Shown here: piece after piece, positions 1 through 5,779 of the stretch
Numbering within the stretch: position 1 is the first letter of the stretch
Layout of the letters: every line of letters starts with the position of its first letter
DNA from: Wocania_A sp964021735
GTDB taxonomy: Bacteria > Bacteroidota > Bacteroidia > Flavobacteriales > Flavobacteriaceae
Direction of reading: 5' to 3'
DNA: 6,034 nucleotides
Assembly: GCF_964021735.1 (NCBI RefSeq)
Contig: NZ_CAXIBN010000188.1
Location: 1-6,034, forward strand
Translations under genes and position numbers: made by a program
The notes under the pieces: generated by a model
What the model was told of the DNA's origin: nothing
The model's input: the letters and a program-made list of their open reading frames with translations, nothing else
Databases searched by the model: none

Positions 1-1936
1 AAGAATTAATCCAAGCCGCAATTTTAAGCGCTTCCTCTTTGGGAACCTGAGGCATGGGAGCCATAGGCGTAGCATATTCTGGCCAATTTTTAGGCTGTGG
101 ATTGTAAATAAGTTGCACTATTTCCTCATCGGTATAATTACGTTTTGCAATTAATTTAAAAGAAGGTCCAACAAGTCTTTTTTCTTTATGGTGGCACGCT
201 ACACAAGTATTGTTAGTTAAAAGCGGTTGCACTTGGGTATCTGTTAAAACAGGATTCTTTTTAGCAGCTACTTTTTTATTAATACGAGGCTTGTTTTTTA
301 CCACTTTCTTTTTAATACTTGATGAACGTTTTGTTGAAAGCTGAGACAATGCTAACTTGTCTCCTTCTGCTATATTATTTAATGTATAATAAAACGTTGG
401 GTGCAATGTTAACTGGCCCGATTCTTTTTCCTTAACCCCATTTAAAGTGATTTCGTGCACATAAAACGGTCTTAAATTATCGGTTACAATACGTACCTTA
501 TAACCATCGTCACTTACTTTAACGCCTTTTAAATTAATAGTTTCCAGATTGGCTTGCGGACTTCCATAAGCCGCATGGTATTTATATATATAACTTTTGC
601 CTTTGTAAGAGTCTAAATCTTCTGCCGAACTTTTATCAACAGGTTTTGTGAACTCAATCTCAAAACCATCAGGCATCGATTTTACGCTTTTCATTTCAAA
701 AGGCACTCTACCTGTCCATGTGAGGAACTCTAAACCAGAATTTGTAGTTCCGGCTGATCCCCATCCTCTATTGGTTTCGCCTACAAAAAGGTTTCCGTTT
801 TGGTCAAAATCCATACGCATCACACCCGATTGGAAACCCGATCTAAAATCGAAAGCCACACCTTGATATTCGCCTTTAACCTTTTCAAGAACTACACGCA
901 TTATTTTACTTTGTCCCATATCGCCAACAAAAACTTGCCCGCTAAAAGGCCCAAACTTCCCTCCTGTTTTATCTACTTTTATTTCGGAATTTGAAATACC
1001 CAAAATACCGTGAGGTAATACCACTGCAGGCAATTGCATTTCTGGAAAAGACTCCTTTGCTTCAAAAACAAAATCGGGGTCTTCTTCATCTATAATATTT
1101 TCAGGTTTTACATAGCGCCCATTTATTTTAACTTGACGTTTATCAATTTTACTGTAAAATGCTTCTTCGGTAAGCTCTATAGGCGAATCTTTATGTTTGC
1201 TCCATTTAAGACCCGCCGGATGTGCTGTAAACACGCCTTTAGGCAAGTGCCACAAACCTCCAGAACCAACCCAATCGCCTTGGTTATCGGTATAAAATAA
1301 TTCATCATCAATAAGTCCGTAACCCGCTGGCGAACGCATTCCTGTTGCCCAAGGTTCCATACGGCCATCTTCATAAATTTTCATAGTCCATCCGCGCCAT
1401 GGCACACGACTTTCTCCACGCCACCACTCTTCATTTCCAAAAGCTACATTGGCTGTTACAAAAAAAGCATCGTCTGGAGCTAAAACGGGACCAAAAGAAT
1501 ATTCGTGATAATGGGTTGATAATGGCCATGCATAAACAGTTTCGTAAACATCGGCTATTCTATCACCATCAGTATCTACAAGTTTAGTAAGCTCTCCTCT
1601 TTGCGCTGTGTACAATGCTCCATCACGGTAAGCCAATCCTAACGGTTCATGCAATCCTGAAGCAAATTTTATGAATTTAGAAGGGTAGCCATTTCCCATG
1701 GTTGGGTTTTCAATAATCCAAACATCGCCACGTCTGGTACAAACAGCAATACTTCCATCTGGAAGCGACAATACTCCACCGCCTTCAACTTTAACTCCTT
1801 CTGGAGTTGGTACTTTAGTAATGCGGTAATAATCTTCTTCTTTAGGTGTGTTTTGAGCTATTATAATTTGCGTAAAACCAATCGTAATCAGTATAATTAT
1901 TACTTTAATTTTATTATGAATTATTTTGTTTATCAT
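1..1936 (-). CDS. Secreted beta-propeller (PQQ-type sugar dehydrogenase-like) protein with C-terminal cytochrome c domain, 3' end at window edge
   Basis: I translated the minus strand from the ATG at 1936; it stays open for 645 codons to base 2, and base 1 supplies a T that could begin a stop codon. Residues 1-27 form a signal peptide (hydrophobic core about 12-26, cleavage after IIIA27), so the protein is extracytoplasmic. Residues ~45-400 read as a beta-propeller: GGGVLSLPDGSIAV (52-65), a DTDGDRIAD calcium-site-like loop (121-129), MRSPAGYG (200-207), LPHGILGIS (from 307) and VGDMGQSKIMRV (337-348). Residues ~400-530 resemble a small beta-sandwich. A Lys/Arg-rich linker (536-560) leads to a cytochrome c domain with the heme motif CVACH (578-582), a candidate axial Met in TPMAPMPQVP (M625 or M628), and the typical ending AAWI. 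This layout is known from Bacteroidota and Planctomycetes 'membrane-bound dehydrogenase/heme-binding' proteins. The start lies 2 bases after the stop of the DUF1080 gene, implying one transcript and probable translational coupling. Oxidation of a sugar or alcohol is inferred; the substrate and PQQ binding are unproven. Confidence 0.88.
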   Translation of the reverse strand, partial: MINKIIHNKIKVIIILITIGFTQIIIAQNTPKEEDYYRITKVPTPEGVKVEGGGVLSLPDGSIAVCTRRGDVWIIENPTMGNGYPSKFIKFASGLHEPLGLAYRDGALYTAQRGELTKLVDTDGDRIADVYETVYAWPLSTHYHEYSFGPVLAPDDAFFVTANVAFGNEEWWRGESRVPWRGWTMKIYEDGRMEPWATGMRSPAGYGLIDDELFYTDNQGDWVGSGGLWHLPKGVFTAHPAGLKWSKHKDSPIELTEEAFYSKIDKRQVKINGRYVKPENIIDEEDPDFVFEAKESFPEMQLPAVVLPHGILGISNSEIKVDKTGGKFGPFSGQVFVGDMGQSKIMRVVLEKVKGEYQGVAFDFRSGFQSGVMRMDFDQNGNLFVGETNRGWGSAGTTNSGLEFLTWTGRVPFEMKSVKSMPDGFEIEFTKPVDKSSAEDLDSYKGKSYIYKYHAAYGSPQANLETINLKGVKVSDDGYKVRIVTDNLRPFYVHEITLNGVKEKESGQLTLHPTFYYTLNNIAEGDKLALSQLSTKRSSSIKKKVVKNKPRINKKVAAKKNPVLTDTQVQPLLTNNTCVACHHKEKRLVGPSFKLIAKRNYTDEEIVQLIYNPQPKNWPEYATPMAPMPQVPKEEALKIAAWINS

Positions 1937-1938
1937 GG

Positions 1939-3831
1939 CTACCAAATTATTTCATATTTTATATTACTACCATCAACAGGAATTATCAATTCTGTTTCTC
2001 CGTTCACCTTTCTTACTATAGGAATTTGACCTGATAGTACTTTAATATAGTACTGTTGACTCTTTATAAGATAAGCGCCGTCAGACATTCTTTCAACGTC
2101 GCCAGAAGCCAATATACAATACCAATTTATCAATCCGGATTTTGAAAACTGAATGTCGTGAACCACATAATTATTGTTAGAATCTGGTGTGATTCTATTT
2201 TCAATATCAACATCTTTATAACGGTATCTAAAGACTGGTAACCAAGTGGTTTTATCTATTACGTAGCCTTTTGAAACAAATTCTGGAGTTGTTCCTGTTT
2301 CCGGAAAAGCGGTATTGGAATCAGAAAAATGCGCAATAGGTTGGTTTAAAAACGTCCATTGAACGGCACCTTTAGGTTTAAACGATCCATCACCACGGCT
2401 GTGCCACATGGGAGTTGCATCGACAAACTCACCTCGCCAAACACCAACAAGATTGCCTGCACCTAAATCGTAAATATAATTGACACCTTCTGGAGTACCA
2501 ACACCAATGGTGTGCGACAAGCGTTTGCCATCGCCATTAAAACTCACAAATGCCCTTAACAAACGGGGTTTAGAATCTGGTTGAACAAAAATTGGAGATA
2601 CCGTATTTATACTAGGCGGATAAGAATCATAAGCATGAAAATCTTTCGGATTTGTCGATTTGCTCTTAATTGACAACCCTAATCGTGGTGCTCTCCACGC
2701 AGCAGATTTAATATTAATTAGGATGAACTTATGTGTTCCTTTTGATAAGGTCACATCTTCATTTAACACCCCTTGACCACTAGAAGAATTATCTTCTACA
2801 ATTTTTTTGTTATCAATAATAAGCTTTACACCTCCGGTATATCCCACGCTAATTGTATAATCATCTTCTTCCGAAACATCCAAAGTTCCTATGTACATAA
2901 TACCATATTCATCTTCTTCACCAACACTAAGAATATCAATTTTATTGGATTTTCCGGCTGCCACTTTAGCATTTTCGCTCAATTCGTCCAATCCCTTAAA
3001 CGCGCCTTTATAGATAACATGCGACAGTGATGTTAGCGTTACTGAAGATTCTTTTAGCAATTGATATTTAAAATTCCTAATGGCAACGGGCCCATGATTT
3101 CCTTGAATCAATAGTGGGCCTTTGGCAACTTCATTCTTTTCAATGGGGCCGCCGGTATAAGTTGGAACTTCGACGTTGCTATGGATTCGAACACCATTTA
3201 AATCTACCGAAATAAATTTAGCATTTGAAATTTTTTCACCAGCATCATTAAATCTTGGCGCTTGAAAATGCACTTTATATGTTTGCCATAACCCAGGTGC
3301 TTTTGAAGCATTACTTGTTGGAGGAATACCTCTAAAAATCTTCTTTTCATCAGTTTCCCAATTGTTATGAAATCCTCCCATATCAGATCCCAAAGGGTTT
3401 TTAACTCCCCAACTATCTTTTAGTTGCAATTCATATCGACCTTGAAAATAAATACCAGAATTCGATCCTTTTGGAAGTAACACTTCTAACTCCAACAGCA
3501 AATCTCCATGTTCCCAATTAGTAACTAAGGCATCATGTTTTTCTTTATCATTTATATTTAAAAGAATACCAGTTCCAGGTGTAGACTCAATGGCTTTTGG
3601 TGACTCGATGGTATTCTTTTTTTTCTTTCTTCGTTTATTTTTATTTTTTGAATCTTGTGTTTCTGGTGCTTTATGGTGCACATCAACGTACCTATTTACT
3701 TTTACGTCGCCCACAACTTGCCAGTTTCCAACCTGTGCTTTAAAGTCGTTTAAGTTATCGAGTTTTATTTCTTCTTGTGCAGATAGACAAAACCCAAAAA
3801 GGACAAGGATTAATAAAAATTTAATTTTCAT
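1939..3831 (-). CDS. Secreted DUF1080 (3-keto-disaccharide hydrolase family) protein with PA14-like and unnamed C-terminal modules
   Basis: This is a 630-residue protein. Residues 1-18 are a signal peptide (cleavage after LSA18), and there is no lipobox cysteine at the cleavage site. Residues ~20-258 match the DUF1080 fold (PF06439, concanavalin-like sandwich): SGIYFQGRYELQLKDSWG (125-142), GGFHNNW (152-158), PGLWQTYKVHFQAPRF (179-194) and GPLLIQGNHGPVAIRNFKY (238-256). Members of this family hydrolyse 3-keto-glycosides. A polybasic stretch (62-72, KNKNKRRKKKK) interrupts the domain near its N-terminus. Residues ~268-390 look like a PA14 carbohydrate-binding domain (GTLDVSEEDDYTISVGYTGG, then a GTHKFILI strand). 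Residues ~421-630 form a further module with VWRGEFVDATPMWHSRGDGS (464-483), which I have no firm name for. The gene begins a two-gene unit with the propeller-cytochrome. Its promoter region carries the palindrome shared with azurin. A structural or binding role rather than catalysis cannot be excluded. Confidence 0.9.
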   Translation of the reverse strand: MKIKFLLILVLFGFCLSAQEEIKLDNLNDFKAQVGNWQVVGDVKVNRYVDVHHKAPETQDSKNKNKRRKKKKNTIESPKAIESTPGTGILLNINDKEKHDALVTNWEHGDLLLELEVLLPKGSNSGIYFQGRYELQLKDSWGVKNPLGSDMGGFHNNWETDEKKIFRGIPPTSNASKAPGLWQTYKVHFQAPRFNDAGEKISNAKFISVDLNGVRIHSNVEVPTYTGGPIEKNEVAKGPLLIQGNHGPVAIRNFKYQLLKESSVTLTSLSHVIYKGAFKGLDELSENAKVAAGKSNKIDILSVGEEDEYGIMYIGTLDVSEEDDYTISVGYTGGVKLIIDNKKIVEDNSSSGQGVLNEDVTLSKGTHKFILINIKSAAWRAPRLGLSIKSKSTNPKDFHAYDSYPPSINTVSPIFVQPDSKPRLLRAFVSFNGDGKRLSHTIGVGTPEGVNYIYDLGAGNLVGVWRGEFVDATPMWHSRGDGSFKPKGAVQWTFLNQPIAHFSDSNTAFPETGTTPEFVSKGYVIDKTTWLPVFRYRYKDVDIENRITPDSNNNYVVHDIQFSKSGLINWYCILASGDVERMSDGAYLIKSQQYYIKVLSGQIPIVRKVNGETELIIPVDGSNIKYEIIW

Positions 3832-3852
3832 AAATATATCTTGTTAAAACAT

Positions 3853-3901
3853 ACAATATAAATATATATATCAATAATGTTGTTCAGTATTATTCACTGA
3901 A
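3853..3901 (-). promoter_or_regulatory. Candidate promoter and operator of the DUF1080-cytochrome operon
   Basis: Reading the minus strand, the palindrome TTCAGTGAATAATACTGAA (3901-3883) is followed by a -10-like TATATTGT (3860-3853), 22 bases before the ATG. The centre of the palindrome lies 32 bases upstream of the first base of this box, exactly as in front of the azurin gene. The box fits the Bacteroidota TAnnTTTG consensus only partly, and no TTTG element sits at the usual -33 spacing; the palindrome half-site occupies that place. An alternative box, TATGTTTT, lies a few bases downstream. Activation by a dimeric regulator is inferred. Confidence 0.5.
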
Positions 3902-3909
3902 AAAAATTA
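3880..3909. repeat. 30-bp direct repeat, copy 1 (contains TTCAGT-N7-ACTGAA)
   Basis: This segment is identical, base for base, to 4617-4646. It contains a perfect 6-bp inverted repeat with a 7-base spacer (3883-3901), followed on the plus strand by a run of seven A. It lies about 50 bases upstream of the DUF1080 start codon. Sequence similarity continues on the start-codon side (19 of 25 positions up to the -10-like box) and stops on the far side, so it looks like a regulatory site rather than a mobile element end. Confidence 0.85.
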
Positions 3910-3954
3910 AACTAAAAATATAAAAGTTAGTCGTTGTATCAACCGTATAAAATC

Positions 3955-3988
3955 AAAAAGTCTGAGGTTATAAATCTCAGACTTTTTT
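3955..3988 (-). terminator. Intrinsic terminator downstream of azurin, U-tract on both strands
   Basis: The sequence AAAAAGTCTGAG (3955-3966) pairs with CTCAGACTTTTT (3976-3987) around a 9-base loop. The core is seven G/C-containing pairs flanked by A and T runs, so either strand ends in a U-tract. An outer ACCGT (3942-3946) and ACGGT (3996-4000) can also pair. It lies 28 bases after the azurin stop codon and upstream of the next promoter, so it separates the azurin transcript from the DUF1080 operon. Confidence 0.85.
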
Positions 3989-4015
3989 GGTATAAACGGT
4001 AAGATTTATTTTAAA

Positions 4016-4534
4016 TTACTCTACAATAAATTTACCTTTCATAATAGCATAATGTCCTGGAAAACTACATAAAAAATCGTATTCGCCAACTGCTGGTGCA
4101 TCAAATTCTATTACCGTTGTTTCTCCAGCTCCAATTAATTTGGTGTGAACAATAATATCTTTAGTATTTTCAGGAATATAATCGTTTTCAGCAAAGGTGA
4201 CTGCATGGTTCCCAAAAGCAGAAATACTTACACCCTGTTTAAGTAAAACAAAATTATGCCCCATTATTTTTTTGTCCAACTTCCCTATATGTTTAAGTGT
4301 TAACTTAACCTTTTTGCCTGCTTTTACCTTAATTTCAGTTTTATTAAACTGCATTAAATCATTAGTGGTCAAAACCACTTCACTTAGGTTGCTTTCTTCT
4401 ACTTTTTTTGTCGTGCTTTTTTTGTTTTCGTATGTAAACCCATCTTTATTCTTTTCTTCTTTTCCTCCACAACCAATTAACATTACAAAGGAAAAAATAG
4501 ACACTACTATGTACTTAATTATTCTCATTTTCAT
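4016..4534 (-). CDS. Azurin-like blue (type 1) copper lipoprotein
   Basis: This 172-residue protein is a small periplasm- or surface-facing electron carrier. Residues 1-22 are a lipoprotein signal peptide with lipobox L19-I-G-C22, so it is membrane-anchored. A charged linker (23-48, rich in Lys and Glu) leads to a cupredoxin domain (~50-172). The azurin copper ligands are visible: G92-H93 in KKIMGHNFVLL, then C156, H161 and M165 in CSFPGHYAIMKG. The Cys-His spacing of 5 and His-Met spacing of 4 equal those of Pseudomonas azurin (C112, H117, M121). The start at 4534 or the second Met (codon 3) are both possible, and neither changes the signal peptide. It is a single-gene unit with its own promoter region and a terminator at 3955-3988. 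The palindrome it shares with the DUF1080-cytochrome operon suggests it accepts electrons from that cytochrome; this partnership is inferred. Azurin-fold identity is very likely; the physiological partner is unknown. Confidence 0.95.
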   Translation of the reverse strand: MKMRIIKYIVVSIFSFVMLIGCGGKEEKNKDGFTYENKKSTTKKVEESNLSEVVLTTNDLMQFNKTEIKVKAGKKVKLTLKHIGKLDKKIMGHNFVLLKQGVSISAFGNHAVTFAENDYIPENTKDIIVHTKLIGAGETTVIEFDAPAVGEYDFLCSFPGHYAIMKGKFIVE

Positions 4535-4589
4535 TATTTTATATTTCTCATTTTCTCATTTCAGACCTATAATACTCTGCTAACAAAAT

Positions 4590-4638
4590 CAAATATAAAC
4601 ATATAAAACAACATTATTGTTCAGTATTATTCACTGAA
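4590..4638 (-). promoter_or_regulatory. Candidate promoter and operator of the azurin gene
   Basis: On the minus strand the palindrome TTCAGTGAATAATACTGAA (4638-4620) is followed by TATATTTG (4597-4590), a full match to the Bacteroidota -7 consensus TAnnTTTG. The ATG lies 55 bases beyond it, giving a leader of roughly 45-50 bases. No TTTG box is present at the normal -33 distance; the half-site ACTGAA covers that region. The 32-base distance from palindrome centre to -7 box is the same as in the DUF1080 promoter. Control by a shared dimeric activator is inferred. Confidence 0.6.
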
Positions 4639-4646
4639 AAAAATTA
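4617..4646. repeat. 30-bp direct repeat, copy 2 (contains TTCAGT-N7-ACTGAA)
   Basis: This segment is identical to 3880-3909 and in the same orientation. It carries the same perfect inverted repeat (4620-4638) and lies about 83 bases upstream of the azurin start codon. Confidence 0.85.
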
Positions 4647-4846
4647 TACGCAACAAATAAATCATGAAATCTGAGTTTTATAATTTATATTTAACATTAA
4701 GCCTTCACCTAAGTATAACATCTACGCTTTAAATATAAATACATTTACTCCTCTTTTAAATGTGGGTTGGATATCACATTACAATTGTTTTTGGTGGTCT
4801 AGAATATATTCATTGATTTTTATGGCACATTGTTTTCCCTTTTAAT
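4647..4846. other. AT-rich stretch without a recognisable gene
   Basis: Together with the azurin leader this forms a gap of more than 300 bases. Beyond the 30-bp repeat I see no open frame of useful length, no terminator hairpin and no RNA gene. A plus-strand frame around 4760-4817 (YHITIVFGGLEYIH) looks faintly protein-like but is short and bounded by stops. The segment ends at a TAG (4847-4849) where homology to an RND pump suddenly begins, so it may include rearranged DNA. Confidence 0.5.
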
Positions 4847-4849
4847 TAG

Positions 4850-5263
4850 GTAAATGTTAAAGCACCAGTCGTTATGATGGTTGCCATACCATTATCATTG
4901 GTCGGTATTGTGTTAGGGCATTGGATTATGGGTGCGTTTTTTACTGCCACTTCATTTATAGGCATGATTGTGCATGCGGGTATTATGGTAAGAAATTCTG
5001 TGTTGCTTATTGATTTTATAAACTTAAGGTTAGACGATAATATTCCATTAAAACAAGCCGTAATAGAAGCTGGTGCAGTACGAACTACACCTATCTTATT
5101 AACCGCAGGAACAGTTGTTATTGGTGCTTTTGTGATACTATTTGACCCTATTTTTCAGGGGTTAGCTATTTCTCTAATGGGTGGTACCATTGTAAGTACG
5201 TTTATAACCCTTTTAGTAGTGCCATTGGTCTATTATATGATTGAACGTAAAAATTATAAATAA
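4850..5263 (+). pseudogene. 3' remnant of an RND efflux transporter permease gene
   Basis: The open frame runs from 4850 (just after an in-frame TAG at 4847) to the TAA at 5261, about 137 residues; the first ATG is at 4874. The sequence matches the extreme C-terminus of AcrB-type RND permeases, which normally have 1000 or more residues: APVVMMVAIPLSLVGIVLGHW, FTATSFIGMIVHAGIMVRNS, VLLIDFINLRL, then AVRTTPILLTAGTVVIGAF and GGTIVSTFITLLVVPLVYYM. These correspond to the last three or so transmembrane helices. The periplasmic domains, proton-relay helix 4 and all earlier parts are missing, so it cannot be a working pump on its own. Similarity seems to begin within a few codons of the stop, implying a deletion or rearrangement with a breakpoint near 4847-4858. 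It is 11 bases upstream of the PII-like gene, so it was probably the preceding gene of that operon. A short translated membrane fragment is possible but no evidence favours a function. Confidence 0.85.
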
Positions 5264-5274
5264 AAACAGAAAAC

Positions 5275-5580
5275 ATGAAATTAGTAATTGTTACAGCAGT
5301 AGAGGAATTTCAAAATGATGTTTTAAAATTATTCAAAGAAGCTAATATTGAAAGCTTTAGCAGTTATGATATTAATGGTCATAAAAATATACCCTCTGTT
5401 TTAAAAACATCTAGTTGGTTTCCAAGTGAATCGGGAGGTAACGAGTCGCATTTATTTTTTTCCTTTACAGACGAGAATCTCATCGAAAATCTATTCAAGT
5501 TAATAGAACTATTTAATGAAAATTTAGAAACCAATAACCCTATTAAGGCGATTGTATTACCTATCGAAAAACACATTTAA
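5275..5580 (+). CDS. Small PII/ferredoxin-fold-like protein linked to RND pump remnant
   Basis: This is a 101-residue soluble protein with no signal peptide or membrane helix, so it is cytoplasmic. Its pattern suggests the beta-alpha-beta-beta-alpha-beta fold of PII/CutA/DUF3240-type proteins: strand 2-8 (KLVIVTA), helix 9-21, strand 25-33, an exposed loop at 34-57 (includes NGHKNIPSVLKTSSWFP) where PII proteins carry their T-loop, strand 58-65 (SHLFFSF), helix 66-81 and strand 91-97 (KAIVLPI). The fold call comes from this pattern and from genomic habit: small PII-like proteins commonly follow RND metal or efflux permease genes. The gene starts 11 bases after the RND remnant and stops 10 bases before the DUF2892 gene, so the three form one unit. 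A regulatory or metal-sensing role for the pump is inferred; if the pump is dead the protein may be an orphan. Confidence 0.75.
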   Translation: MKLVIVTAVEEFQNDVLKLFKEANIESFSSYDINGHKNIPSVLKTSSWFPSESGGNESHLFFSFTDENLIENLFKLIELFNENLETNNPIKAIVLPIEKHI

Positions 5581-5590
5581 AACTAAAAAT

Positions 5591-5779
5591 ATGAAAAATA
5601 GAATCGTTAGAGTCATAGCAGGAATTTTTATATTAACAAGTTTGTTCCTTGCCATTTATGTAAATATAAACTGGTTATGGTTTACTGCATTTGTAGGAGT
5701 AAATTCATTACAATCTTCTATTACGAAATGGTGCTTAATGGATACTATATTGGAAAAAGTATTTAAGATAAGAGATTGA
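5591..5779 (+). CDS. DUF2892 (YgaP transmembrane-like) small inner-membrane protein
   Basis: This is a 62-residue protein starting at the ATG at 5591, ten bases after the PII-like stop; an upstream in-frame ATG at 5552 overlaps that gene and would add residues outside the family pattern. The sequence follows the DUF2892 plan: a short basic N-terminus MKNRIVRVIAG, a first hydrophobic helix (~7-22), a tight turn N-I-N, a second helix (~25-37) with WLWFTAFVGVN, then LQSSITKWCLMD with the single conserved cysteine and a charged tail EKVFKIRD. Members are small membrane hairpins, found alone or fused to rhodanese domains as in YgaP, and often sit next to sulfur- or metal-related efflux genes. Their biochemical role is not established. 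It is the last gene of the plus-strand unit. Confidence 0.85.
   Translation: MKNRIVRVIAGIFILTSLFLAIYVNINWLWFTAFVGVNSLQSSITKWCLMDTILEKVFKIRD

Noticed and set aside
648..1587. Several plus-strand open frames of 62-88 codons and a minus-strand one at 1177-1374
   Set aside because: All lie inside the continuous 645-codon minus-strand cytochrome gene, whose frame has clear domain motifs; these are shadow frames.
2773..3847. Two plus-strand open frames of 85 codons (2773-3030 and 3590-3847)
   Set aside because: They overlap the DUF1080 gene on the opposite strand; the second is largely the reverse of its poly-lysine stretch and signal peptide.
4197..4583. Plus-strand 128-codon frame with hydrophobic ending
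   Set aside because: It is antisense to the azurin gene, whose copper ligands and lipobox are unmistakable; its hydrophobicity mirrors AT-rich codons on the other strand.
3880..4646. The two 30-bp repeats as ends of an insertion sequence or attachment sites flanking the azurin gene
   Set aside because: No transposase or integrase lies between them, and the similarity extends toward each start codon at fixed promoter spacing, which fits duplicated regulatory sites better.
5379..5576. Minus-strand 65-codon frame
   Set aside because: It is antisense to the PII-like gene and has no recognisable motif.
5552..5590. Upstream ATG at 5552 as start of the DUF2892 protein
   Set aside because: It would overlap the end of the PII-like gene and add residues absent from the family plan; the ATG at 5591 gives the normal length and N-terminus.
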